Shown here one piece after another: positions 36,833-46,597 of a stretch of DNA of 64,000 bases; within the stretch, counting starts at the first letter, position 1, and the number at the start of each line of letters is the position of its first letter. The notes below the pieces were generated by a model. The model did not search any database. It was not told the DNA's origin and saw only the letters and a program-made list of their open reading frames with translations. The DNA is from Bidens hawaiensis (lineage: Eukaryota; Streptophyta; Magnoliopsida; Asterales; Asteraceae). The stretch spans positions 186,001 to 250,000 of the forward strand of contig JAIQDT010002050.1 in the NCBI GenBank assembly GCA_021521415.1. The letters run 5' to 3'. A program made the position numbers and the translations under genes.

Positions 36833-37391
36833 TGTTGGTGCATTTTGTGACCGTCGCTATGCAATTCTGACCAGCGGAACGCCACAGGCGAAGTTAGCAC
36901 AACTTCGCCTTAGGCGAAGTTAGAGCAACTTCGCCAACGGCGAAGTTGTAACAACTTCTGCCTTAGGCGAAGTTATCACAACTTCGCCATAGGCGAAGTT
37001 AGCACAACTTCGCCTACTGAAGCCCAGGCCCGTGAATGTTTGTCTATATATAGTTGTGTCTTGTTTAGTTTTAGGAATCTAGAAATCAGTGTGTGTTTGA
37101 GCAGCTTGTTTATTGAGAGAGAGTAAGAGACTAGAGTCGTGTGAGACGACCCGAGGTAGAGCTCACCTCGGGTCAGTCGTGTTTTTCTGTTTTTGTTACG
37201 GTATGTAACGTGATTATTTTATATATGAATCTGCAGATTTGTTTATCCCGTTCTAGTATTTGTTTGTGTACTTGATCGTGTACGTGTTTGTGTTATTCGT
37301 CTGTACACCATAAACGAGTCTAGGAGGATTCCGCACTCCTAGACCTCGTGCGGATCTCGTATCGATCGGCGACGCCCCGGGGGGACCTACA
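36833..37391 (+). mobile_element. Internal LTR (B) inside EA
   Basis: 559 bp from TGTTGGTGCATT, after a polypurine tract, to GGGACCTACA, before a PBS at 37394. It differs from LTR A apart from short end motifs. It has five palindromic units of about 26 bp, GGCGAAGTTAnnnnAACTTCGCC-like (36887-37014), then TATATATA at 37045-37052. A full LTR with its own promoter thus lies within EA. Confidence 0.8.
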
Positions 37392-37823
37392 AGTGGTATC
37401 AGAGCCTTAGGCTCTTACGCTATGGTTCGAGATCTGCGTTTTGGTGTTTCTGGCACGTTTCTGTGCGTTTCTGGCCGAACAGTTCTTCAGGCGAAGTTAT
37501 TGTTCATCAGGCGAAGTTGCCGTCACTGTTCGTAGGGTTTCAGCGAAGATATAAGGTCTGGCGAAGTTATGAACAGGCGAAGTTGACTTTAGGCGAAGTT
37601 GACTTCTCGGCGAAGTTATAGCCAGGCGAAGTTATAGCCAGGCGAAGTTATGAACAGGCGAAGTTATGAACAGGCCAGGCGAAGTTATGAACAGGCGAAG
37701 TTATGAACAGGCCAGGTGAAGTTATGAACAGGCCAGGCGAAGTTATGGCCAGGCGAAGTTATGGCCAGGCGAAGTTAGCAGCCAGGCGAAGTTATGGCCA
37801 GGTGAAGTTAGCAGCCAGGTGAA

Positions 37824-37860
<37 letters not shown>

Positions 37861-38639
37861 TTTGGAGTTTTCGTCTGTATGGCCAGGTGTACACGATTAT
37901 TGTGAGACCGAAGATGTTGTTCCGTCAACGAGTGATCTTGTTATCTCTTGATCTTACGTGTGAACAAATACGTGTCAACTCTGATTTGGAGTTGAGGTTG
38001 TGAATGGGTTATTGTTTGAAACTGGATAGTGACACATATTCGGGTGTTTGTGGGAAAGGAAATTGTTGTTGTTCGTGGTGACCAACCGAAGAAAGTCAAA
38101 TTGAACTGAAGGTTTTTCGTCATTACTGGATTGCGGTCAGAGCATATTTTTTATGTTATTTTCAAGGCGTTCGAGAATTGGATCCTGAAACGTGATGCTT
38201 ATTTATTAGAGTGAAGATTCTGGAACAAGTTGGATTTAACCGGGAATTAAAGTGTTTATGTTCCTGATCGTTATCCCTGGTGATTGAAGATGCTTCAGAT
38301 TTTTTAATGGTCGTGTGTTAGATTCTGTCAGGATGGTTTTGTGATGAAATTGATCACTTGATGTTGAGTAGTTGAAGATTAAACCTTATCGTATGCCGAC
38401 GAGTTGGTGAAGTTGTGGAGGAAGCCCAACTTCATGTGGTGGTGAAGTCAGATGGACTCACGTGATTGGTTGAGATGATCTATTGGCACGAGGATGCATG
38501 CATTACAAAGACCTCAATCGTTATAGTCGGAGAAGCTTACACTGAAGGGGAGATCTGATATGGAAGACGCTGGGTGATTGGTAGATTTGTGAAGCTACAG
38601 GACAGTTTCTGACACGGCTGGTTTACTGCAAACAGAAGG
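37392..38639 (+). repeat. EA leader module, copy 2, with PBS
   Basis: PBS at 37394-37406, GGCGAAGTT array 37490-37826, poly(A) 37827-37857. The unique part matches copy 1 to 38638, where identity ends abruptly, before the polypurine tracts of copy 1. The array differs from copy 1 by a few units. Confidence 0.85.
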
Positions 38640-38649
38640 TTTTTTTTTT

Positions 38650-38690
<41 letters not shown>

Positions 38691-39255
38691 AATTGGTATC
38701 AGAGCCAATCGGCTCGATTGTGAGGTTCGGGATTTCACGCGGGTGTAGAAAACGTCTCGTTTGACCTATTCGCGGGACGTGTTTTTGTTGGGATTGAGTT
38801 TTGCTAGTGCTTGACAGTCATTTTCAAGCCTTTGCATTGATCGGGAGCTGCTGGATTGACGAAAACAGATCTGAACAAACTTCCCTGTTCATCGGGCGAA
38901 GTTACCGTTCATCGGGCGAAGTTACCATTCTTCAGGCGAAGTTGCCGTCGCTGGAATTAGGGTTTTTGGCGAAGATATAAGGATTAGCGAAGTTAACTAC
39001 AACTTCGCTCACTTCATAAGTTCGCCTTAGCGAAGTTATCCGCAACTTCGCTTCAAACCCAAGTTCGCTCAACTCATAAGTTCGCCAGAGCTAAGCGAAG
39101 TTATTCTTAACTTCGCCCAAATCAAGCGAATTTAAGATCTCAGCGAAGTTCTCTTTCAGCGAAGTTAACCTTCAAGCGAAGTTATTCTTAACTTCGCCAA
39201 CTGAGCTGTTTTAATATTTTTTTTGTTTTTCCAGGTTTTTCAGGTTTTTGGAAGG
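38640..39255 (+). other. EA gag-proximal leader with third PBS and poly(A)
   Basis: A T run and C (38641-38650) are followed by 39 A (38651-38689). Then comes a third PBS-like TGGTATCAGAGCC (38694-38706), which may be the ancestral PBS of the autonomous element. 38895-39200 carries scattered GCGAAGTT and AACTTCGC motifs. TTGTTTTTCCAG (AG at 39233-39234) just before the gag ATG looks like a splice acceptor. Confidence 0.7.
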
Positions 39256-41880
39256 ATGTCGTCGATCAATATCTCCGACTTGGTCAAGATGGAAGTAGAA
39301 GCGGGGTCTGCCACTAAGGCCCCGAGGCTGATGAAGGGAACTGACTTCGTGGCATGGAAGGACAGATTCATCCAATACATCAAATACCAGGATGCCAAAA
39401 TGTGGGTGTGCATCCAGGATGGATATATCCCTCCAACTGCGCAATACGAAGGTCGCGATGTGGTTAAGAAGTACAGCAAAATGGAGGAGGAAGAAAAGAA
39501 AATGTACGAGGCCGAAAGCAAGGCCCATGCTGCGATAACAATGGCACTTCCTCAAGAGGTTCTCCATACGTTCCGAAAGTACACTTCTGCAAGAGAGCTT
39601 TGGGATGCTCTTGAAAATAGATTCGAGGGGAATGTGGGTATCCGTGCATCGAAGGTAAAACTTTTGAAGACCCAGTTCTCCGTCTTCAAATTTTTGAAGA
39701 ACGAATCGCTGGATGATATTATCACCAGATACTATCATCTAATGACAGAGCTTAGCAATTATTCGATTGCTTACCGAGAAGAAGAGATCGTTGAAAAACT
39801 TCTCGATGCTCTTCCACCGAAGTGGGAAATGTACACCGTTCTTATGAGGGAAGACAGAGACTTTCCTAATTATGATCTTGAAACGGCAGTGAACAAGCTC
39901 AGAACTTATGAGCTTAATATGGTTCGAAAAGAAACACCTACAGATCAGATACAAGACCCTGGTATGTATGGTGCAAAGGTCAACTCAGGCTCAAGTTCAA
40001 GGCCTGAATCTGCTGCTTATTACTCTAAAGGGGAGTCAGGCTCTGACTCGTCTCATGAAGGAAAAGTTTCTGTAAACACGAATGGTGATGTATGTTTCGT
40101 TGCTGGAGGATCTAGTACTTCAAAGCCTCAAGCATCCACAAGTAGTTTTTCTGCAAATGCATCTAGCAATAGTTATTCCAAGATGCCTATGAGTGTAAAA
40201 TCTGCTGAAGAGCAGTTTGCAGTCTATGCATCATTTATTGCTTCCTATGAAAACTACATCCAGGGGAAGATTGTGGACCCTGCTGTTCTGGATGAGGATT
40301 ATGACCAGATCGATGCTGATGATCTGGAGGAGATGGATTTGCAATGGCAAATGGCCATGATAGTGAGGAGAGTCAAGCGTTTCATGAATAAGACGGGGAG
40401 AAAGTTTGTTGGTGGTCGGCCCGGGTTCGACAAGTCCAAAGTAAGGTGCTATAATTGTCAACAGTACGGGCACTTTGCCAAGGAATGCAGAAATGAGAGG
40501 GTTGAACGAGGACAAGGTCGACCTACACAACACTCAGGAGTTAAAAGAGAGATAAATGCCATGTTGACCAGAGAGGCAGGAGAGTACAACTGGAATCAAC
40601 GCTCAAGTGGTTCTGGTGAGCAAGCAAACATGGCTGAGTCTGAAGCTGAAGAATGTAAGAAGGTTGAAGAAATTGAGAAAGCAAATGAAGAAGAAACCGC
40701 TTTCATGGCAAATGACAAAGATAATCGCTCCGAGGTAAGTCCTAAAACTATTTGTACTAGTTGTGAGAATTTGTCTGAGCAACTTAAAACAATAACTGAT
40801 CAGTATGTCCATTTAGATGCTGACTTTAAAACTATTAAAGAAGATCACCATTTTACGAAAGCAAGAGAAACGAGTTATAAAATTAAAATAAAAGCATGTG
40901 AAAAAGACGTTCAAAGCTTAAAAATTAAACTTGCTGAGAAAATTGAAATAATTGATCTTAGTTATGAAGTTTTGGAGAAAAAAACTAAAGTGATTGCTGA
41001 TCGAGATAAACAGATTGCTGACCACCAGGTAAAGGTGGTGGAACTGAACCGCAAACTTGAGCAGTTCAGGAATTCCTCGGCCATCCTTGATCACCTCGTG
41101 AGTGATCCAGGTACCTCTGCAAAGAGGGGAGGAATCGGATATAATGAAGTTCCACCACCCTTTAACCACAACTATACTTATAATCCGAGTGTTCAGAAAT
41201 CTGTCGATTTCGAAGTTCCTCAGACAACTCCAATCAAGATTACAAGTGTAAAACCAAGTGTTAGCTGTGGAGAAACAAGTTCGAAAGTTTCTAATGTGAA
41301 TATTTCTGTTTTGAGTCCAGTCTCATCGGATTCGGATAAGTTGTCTGAATCTGATCAGACAAAAGAGAAGGTAGGGTTACCCACCGATGGAGATAAAAAT
41401 GAAGTTTCTAAAAAGAGTTCTCCACTCAATCCGTACGTCCCACCTTATGTGAGACGAACGGCTGGTAACGCTGCCTCTACATCCAAACCAACATTTGACA
41501 AGAAAATGGAGAGTAGATGTTGCTTTAGATGTAACAAGTTAGGACATCTAGTTGCAGATTGCCCTTTGAAACCGAGATTTAGAGATGTAAAGACAAATAA
41601 AAATGAGAATAAGCATCATTTTGTTCCTGCTAAAAATGAAAACTTTAAAAAATGCCAAAATATAACGAATTCAAGTTTTCATAAAAACAAACCTCATTTT
41701 TACAACCAAACCTCAAGATATAACACCTTCAATTCTCAAAGGTTTGGAAGGCATTACACACAATCTGCAGGGAGATTCCCTAACAGGACTTACAGAAATT
41801 ATCCTGATGCTAACTTAAGAAAGCCAGGGTACGGGACGTATCGATCCAAGACCAATTGGTCTTGGGTCCCAAGATTCTAA
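39256..41880 (+). CDS. gag: EA Gag, copia Sirevirus-like
   Basis: Structural protein forming the virus-like particle and binding element RNA. The frame is open upstream from a TTG at 39223, but the first ATG is 39256 (MSSINISDLVKMEVEAG), giving 874 residues, large for copia Gag but normal for Sireviruses. Residues 1-240 are the copia Gag core (ARELWDALENRFEGN, FLKNESLDDIITRYYHLM). A DEDYDQIDADDLEEMDLQW block follows, then zinc knuckle CYNCQQYGHFAKEC at 398-411, a Lys/Glu-rich coiled-coil-like stretch, and a second knuckle CFRCNKLGHLVADC at 756-769. It ends in a basic Asn/Arg-rich tail. A strong splice-donor match GAGGTAAGT sits at 40732-40740, after codon 493. Stop TAA at 41878-41880; pol follows in another frame. 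Confidence 0.9.
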   Translation: MSSINISDLVKMEVEAGSATKAPRLMKGTDFVAWKDRFIQYIKYQDAKMWVCIQDGYIPPTAQYEGRDVVKKYSKMEEEEKKMYEAESKAHAAITMALPQEVLHTFRKYTSARELWDALENRFEGNVGIRASKVKLLKTQFSVFKFLKNESLDDIITRYYHLMTELSNYSIAYREEEIVEKLLDALPPKWEMYTVLMREDRDFPNYDLETAVNKLRTYELNMVRKETPTDQIQDPGMYGAKVNSGSSSRPESAAYYSKGESGSDSSHEGKVSVNTNGDVCFVAGGSSTSKPQASTSSFSANASSNSYSKMPMSVKSAEEQFAVYASFIASYENYIQGKIVDPAVLDEDYDQIDADDLEEMDLQWQMAMIVRRVKRFMNKTGRKFVGGRPGFDKSKVRCYNCQQYGHFAKECRNERVERGQGRPTQHSGVKREINAMLTREAGEYNWNQRSSGSGEQANMAESEAEECKKVEEIEKANEEETAFMANDKDNRSEVSPKTICTSCENLSEQLKTITDQYVHLDADFKTIKEDHHFTKARETSYKIKIKACEKDVQSLKIKLAEKIEIIDLSYEVLEKKTKVIADRDKQIADHQVKVVELNRKLEQFRNSSAILDHLVSDPGTSAKRGGIGYNEVPPPFNHNYTYNPSVQKSVDFEVPQTTPIKITSVKPSVSCGETSSKVSNVNISVLSPVSSDSDKLSESDQTKEKVGLPTDGDKNEVSKKSSPLNPYVPPYVRRTAGNAASTSKPTFDKKMESRCCFRCNKLGHLVADCPLKPRFRDVKTNKNENKHHFVPAKNENFKKCQNITNSSFHKNKPHFYNQTSRYNTFNSQRFGRHYTQSAGRFPNRTYRNYPDANLRKPGYGTYRSKTNWSWVPRF
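41846..41865. repeat. Perfect 20-nt palindrome at the gag-pol border
   Basis: CCAAGACCAATTGGTCTTGG reads the same on both strands; CTTGGGTCCCAAG (41861-41873) overlaps it as an alternative hairpin. Both lie within 35 nt of the gag stop. Confidence 0.8.
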
Positions 41881-44800
41881 CTCTTTGTTTTATTGTGCAG
41901 GAACAGTTGAACAGGGCTGCAAACAATCTTTGGATTGTAGATAGCGGCTGTTCCAGGCACATGACAGGCAACAGACACTTGTTGCAAGACTTAAAACCTG
42001 TTCAGGGAGCTAGAGTTAGTTTTGCTGGTGAAAGCGGAGGAAGGATTACCGGTAGAGGAACTGTGTCGAATGGGAGAATGACACTTGAAAACGTAAACTT
42101 TGTGGAGGAATTAAAGCACAATCTGCTGAGTGTGTCGCAGATCTGTGATAAAGAATACACTGTCCATTTCACTAAGAATGAAGCGATTGTATTGAAGCCT
42201 GGTTTTCATATACCAGAAGAATGGATAGTAATGAAAGCTCCACGTGAAACGAATACATACGTGATGGATATGAGGTCTACTGAAATGGCCACCGGAGAAT
42301 CCTGTTTAATGACAAAGGCAAGCGAATCAGAATCAGAATTATGGCACAGGAGAATGGGACATATTCATCTTCGTAAGATGAACTTCATTGTCAAAAATGG
42401 GCTTGTGATGGGCGTTCCCTTAAAGAGTTTTAACTTTGAAGATAAATGCATAGCGTGCAAGAAGGGAAAACAACACAAGAAAAGCCATCTCACCAAGACG
42501 ATCAACTCAATTGCTGGTACTCTAGAACTACTTCATATGGATCTCTTCGGTCCGGTGAATGTACAAAGTCTAGGTGGTACTTCTTACTGCTTGGTGATAA
42601 CTGATGATTACTCGCGATACTCGTGGGTATATTTTCTGAAAACGAAAGACGAGACGACTCAGATGGTGAAGAATCTGATTACAAAAGTCGAGAACGTCAT
42701 GAGTAAATCAGTTAAATTCATCAGAAGCGACAATGGGACAGAGTTCAAGAACTTTGAGATGGAAATCTTTTGTCTTCAGAAGGGTATTGAGCATCAATAC
42801 AGCGCTCCGTATACTCCACAACAGAACGGAGTAGCTGAAAGGAAGAACCGAACGTTGATTGAAGGAGCCAGAACTATGCTGGCAGACTCAAAGCTTCCTG
42901 TGATGTTCTGGGCTGAAGCAGTTGCTACAGCCTGCTATGTTCTGAATCGGGTGTTAACCGTTAAGAGACTTGGAAAAACTTGTTACGAGCTTATGCACGG
43001 AAGGAAGCCCAACTTGTGCGGTCTTGAACCTTTTGGGTCTCCTTGTTCGATTTTGAAGACTAACTCGAAATTTGGTGAAGTAGCCGATGAGGGAATCCTA
43101 GTCGGTTATGTTGTTGGGACTCCCAACAGACGGGTCTTCAATACGACAACTTGCAAGGTGGAGGTGGTTTGTAACACCGACATTACTAGTTACCAACCGC
43201 CAAAACCAAGCAATGGACCTGCTGAGCTGTTTGACTATGTTAAACTTTTTAAGTCGTTTAACGTACCTACTTTGGAAATTTCTGAAGAAGACGAAAGAGC
43301 AGTGACGAAGATGATTTTTGATGAGGAAGAGGAGGTAGTGCAACATCAGATGACAGAAAAATCTCAGCCTTCCACATCAAATCCTATCGATACCCCTGCG
43401 GCCTCAACTGAAGATGAGTTTATTAATCCTTTTCACTCTCAGCCAGAAACAACCATAGATGAGATCTCTTCGAACTTGGAAGACAATTTACATGTCGATG
43501 CTGTTCCGACCACGAGAATTCACAAAGATCACCCTTTGGAGAACGTTATAGGTGATGTGTCCTCGAGTGTACAAACCAGAAGTAGCTTGAATGAGCACAC
43601 CTGTGTTTATACAAGCATAAAAGAAACGGGTATAATGAATGAATGTTTGTACTCCTGCTTTATAAGCCAAATTGAACCAAAGAATTATCAAATGGCTTTA
43701 AAGGACAGCTCGTGGGTCGAAGCCATGCAAGAAGAATTGGCTCAGTTCGAGAAAATGGAAGTTTGGACCTTGGTTGAAAAACCAAGAAATGTGCATGCTA
43801 TAGGCACGAAATGGGTGTTCAAGTGTAAGAGGGATGAAAAGGGGATTATCGTGAGAAATAAGGCGAGGCTGGTTGTTAAAGGTTTTAATCAACAAGAGGG
43901 TATTGACTACAATGAGGTTTTCGCTCCTGTTGCCCGGTTAGAAGCGATTCGATTGTTTTTGGCGTTTGCTGCATCTAAAAAGATGAAGGTGTTTCAGTTA
44001 GATGTGAAGAGCGCGTTTCTTAACGGGAAAGTTGATGAGGTTGTGTTTGTTGAACAACCTCCGGGTTTTCCTGACCCAGACTTTCCGGATCACGTATACA
44101 GGTTGAGCAAGGCGTTATATGGGTTACATCAGGCACCTCGTGCCTGGTATTCAACGTTATCGGACTACTTGCTGGAAAATGGTTTTGAAAGGGGATTGAT
44201 TGACAGTACGCTGTTTGTGAAGAGAGAAGGATGTGACTTCTTACTGGTTCAAGTCTACGTGGATGATATCATTTTTGCTGCATCAAGAGTATCCATGTGT
44301 CAGGATTTTGAGGCTGTCATGAAGAAACGATTCGAGATGAGTGCTATGGGTGAACTAACCTTCTTTCTAGGATTGCAGGTTGATCAGAAGAAGGATGGGA
44401 TGTTCATTCATCAAACAAAGTATGTTCATGATGTGCTGAAGAGATTCAAGATGGAGGACAGTTCTCCATATGACACCCCAATCTGCGTCAATCACAAATT
44501 GGGCGCTGAATCAGATGGTGACGCAGATGTGGACCCTACTCTGTATCGGGCGATAATAGGTTCATTAATGTATTTAACTGCTTCTAGGCCCGATATAATG
44601 TTTTCTGTTTGTCTTTGTGCTCGTTTTCAGGCAAACCCAAAGGAATCTCACATGAAAGGTGTGAAGAGGATTTTGCGGTATCTTAAGGGCAAGCCGAAAC
44701 TAGGGTTGTGGTACCCAAAGGGGGGAGACGTTGAACTGGTGGCGTATACAGATTCTGATTATGGTGGCTGTAATCAGAGTCGGAAGTCAACAACAGGAGG

Positions 44801-45203
44801 CTGTCAGTTTCTTGGAGGAAGATTAGTTTCCTGGCAGTGCAAGAAACAGACATCAGTTGCAATTTCAACATGCGAAGCTGAATACATGGCAGCATCCAAC
44901 TGCTGCTCTCAGGTTTTGTGGATTCAGCAACAATTGCGCGACTATGGTCTGAATTTCTTACTTACTCCTATTTTAATTGATAACACTGCCGCCATCTCAG
45001 TAATTAACAATCCCGTGAAGCACAGTAAAACTAAACATATTGACATTCGTCATCACTTCATACGGGATTGTGCTGAGAAGAAACTGATCAAGATCGAAAA
45101 AGTTGATACACTTGAAAATTTTGCTGACTTGTTTACAAAAGCGTTTGATAAATCTAGATTTCAAAACCTAATTGAGCTAAACGGGATGATCAATCCCGAG
45201 TAA
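41856..45203 (+). CDS. pol: EA Pol (protease, integrase, RT, RNase H)
   Basis: Open frame of 1115 codons in the -1 frame relative to gag; its left limit is a TTG, not a true start. Domains in copia order, counted from 41856: protease DSG at 29-31; GAG-pre-integrase with HRRMGHIHLRK and CIACKKGK; integrase D229, D292, E328 (35 residues between the last two); RT with YVDD at 801-804; RNase H with Asp 966 in YTDSDYGG; and the ending HSKTKHIDIRHHFIRDC. All key residues are present and I see no stop, so it looks functional. Expression needs a frame change, a splice or reinitiation; an acceptor-like TATTGTGCAG at 41891-41900 opens the pol frame in phase 0. Stop TAA 45201-45203. Confidence 0.92.
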   Translation: MVLGPKILTLCFIVQEQLNRAANNLWIVDSGCSRHMTGNRHLLQDLKPVQGARVSFAGESGGRITGRGTVSNGRMTLENVNFVEELKHNLLSVSQICDKEYTVHFTKNEAIVLKPGFHIPEEWIVMKAPRETNTYVMDMRSTEMATGESCLMTKASESESELWHRRMGHIHLRKMNFIVKNGLVMGVPLKSFNFEDKCIACKKGKQHKKSHLTKTINSIAGTLELLHMDLFGPVNVQSLGGTSYCLVITDDYSRYSWVYFLKTKDETTQMVKNLITKVENVMSKSVKFIRSDNGTEFKNFEMEIFCLQKGIEHQYSAPYTPQQNGVAERKNRTLIEGARTMLADSKLPVMFWAEAVATACYVLNRVLTVKRLGKTCYELMHGRKPNLCGLEPFGSPCSILKTNSKFGEVADEGILVGYVVGTPNRRVFNTTTCKVEVVCNTDITSYQPPKPSNGPAELFDYVKLFKSFNVPTLEISEEDERAVTKMIFDEEEEVVQHQMTEKSQPSTSNPIDTPAASTEDEFINPFHSQPETTIDEISSNLEDNLHVDAVPTTRIHKDHPLENVIGDVSSSVQTRSSLNEHTCVYTSIKETGIMNECLYSCFISQIEPKNYQMALKDSSWVEAMQEELAQFEKMEVWTLVEKPRNVHAIGTKWVFKCKRDEKGIIVRNKARLVVKGFNQQEGIDYNEVFAPVARLEAIRLFLAFAASKKMKVFQLDVKSAFLNGKVDEVVFVEQPPGFPDPDFPDHVYRLSKALYGLHQAPRAWYSTLSDYLLENGFERGLIDSTLFVKREGCDFLLVQVYVDDIIFAASRVSMCQDFEAVMKKRFEMSAMGELTFFLGLQVDQKKDGMFIHQTKYVHDVLKRFKMEDSSPYDTPICVNHKLGAESDGDADVDPTLYRAIIGSLMYLTASRPDIMFSVCLCARFQANPKESHMKGVKRILRYLKGKPKLGLWYPKGGDVELVAYTDSDYGGCNQSRKSTTGGCQFLGGRLVSWQCKKQTSVAISTCEAEYMAASNCCSQVLWIQQQLRDYGLNFLLTPILIDNTAAISVINNPVKHSKTKHIDIRHHFIRDCAEKKLIKIEKVDTLENFADLFTKAFDKSRFQNLIELNGMINPE

Positions 45204-45214
45204 CCATGTCTTTG

Positions 45215-45259
<45 letters not shown>

Positions 45260-46597
45260 ATGTATATTTTTAGTACTTATGAGACATAGTAACAATCAAG
45301 ACTTCTCATGTCTGGAGTAAGAAGAGAACGGGAAGCAGTCAACGAGTATATACAAGTTAATCAGACATTATGGGTCGAAGTCAATTCGGGGTGACTTGGG
45401 TATAGCCAAATACGCTTTGAGAATAGATAGAAGACATCATTATCTCTGAGATGTTGCCAACTTAAATTTTTGAGCTTAACTGAACCTTAATCCGTATCAC
45501 AGAAACGATGAAAACCATTTACGTTATTTACATGCTTGCAACCTGTGTCTCTATGTCATAATACAGCCAAAGACGGATCTAAGTGACAGTCACATCGTTA
45601 GTATGATTCCTGTTAGGATCTTTTCTAAAACGTAGTGGTCCCTGACTAGACTGAAATTTGATCCCTTATTTCGTTAAAATTTTTCTAAGTTTTTTTTAGT
45701 TTTTGTAGTTATATTATTTTATTGTTGGTTACTGGGTCTTGATCATATTTGTTTAACTCTTTTTGGTAATTTCTAAGGTTAAATTCAGGATTATTCAAAC
45801 TTAAAGGGCTGATTTTGAAAATTACGGGCGAAGTTGTTGAATTCAGCGAAGTTGTGCTTAACTTCGCCTTGGCGAAGTTAAGCGTAACTTCGCCTGAACC
45901 AACTCAGCCCTATATAAGGACTTTCTAACGGGAACAGTAACATATATTGAAAACTTTCCGGCGAACATAATATCAAATACAGATTATCCGCGATCTTGTT
46001 ATCTTCGATTTCGATCCTTGATTTCAGTTTCTAGTACTCATTGACGGTATGTATGGTCAATATCTTTCACAAACATACTCATTCTCTATAGTTTTACCCG
46101 GTTCGAGACCTCGGGTCGTCGAACCTTCGAAACCAAGTTTTTCACCTTTGTGTTACGTGTTCATGGACGTCCTTCACGTTTCAATATCATTAATCCATGC
46201 CGTTCTTCATTGATGGATCATTAAATCGGTCCGAAACGTCGGATAACACTTGTTTGAATCTGAACAGTCGCCGTTTCAGATTCAGGCGAAGTTAAGGTTT
46301 ACGCGAAGTTATTCTCAACTTCGCCAGTGGCTTAAGTTCGCCTTCAGCGAAGTTATCCACAACTTCGCTTGAAGCTTAATTTCGCCTATGGCGAAGTTAT
46401 CCATAACTTCGCCTTGAACACAACTTCGCCTATTTCAAATTTTTTATAAGTTTATAGACGAACTTACAGATGAAGCGAAGTTGTTCCCAACTTCGCCTCA
46501 CCTTTAAATTCGCCTGTACATCACAACTTCGCATATGGTACACAGCGAACTTGTGAGATGGTTTTATGGTCTCTAACTTGATTTGTTTTGTGCAGAT
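45204..46597 (+). other. EA region between pol and ORF2
   Basis: 39 A at 45220-45258; the conserved post-pol block at about 45370-45625; motif-rich sequence (GCGAAGTT/AACTTCGC in both orientations) at 45830-45895 and 46285-46550; and TTGTTTTGTGCAG with AG at 46594-46595, directly before the ORF2 ATG. A TATATAAGG at 45911-45919 could be a promoter-like element. No ORF of meaning. Confidence 0.65.

Noticed and set aside
39211..39738. 175-codon minus-strand frame opposite gag
   Set aside because: It mirrors the EA gag coding sequence, has no motif of its own and begins within the gag domain; a shadow frame.
40734..46595. Splicing from the gag donor to the ORF2 acceptor giving a Gag-ORF2 fusion
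   Set aside because: The phases do not match: the joined frame would enter the wrong frame of ORF2 and stop soon. A leader donor would be needed and none was found.
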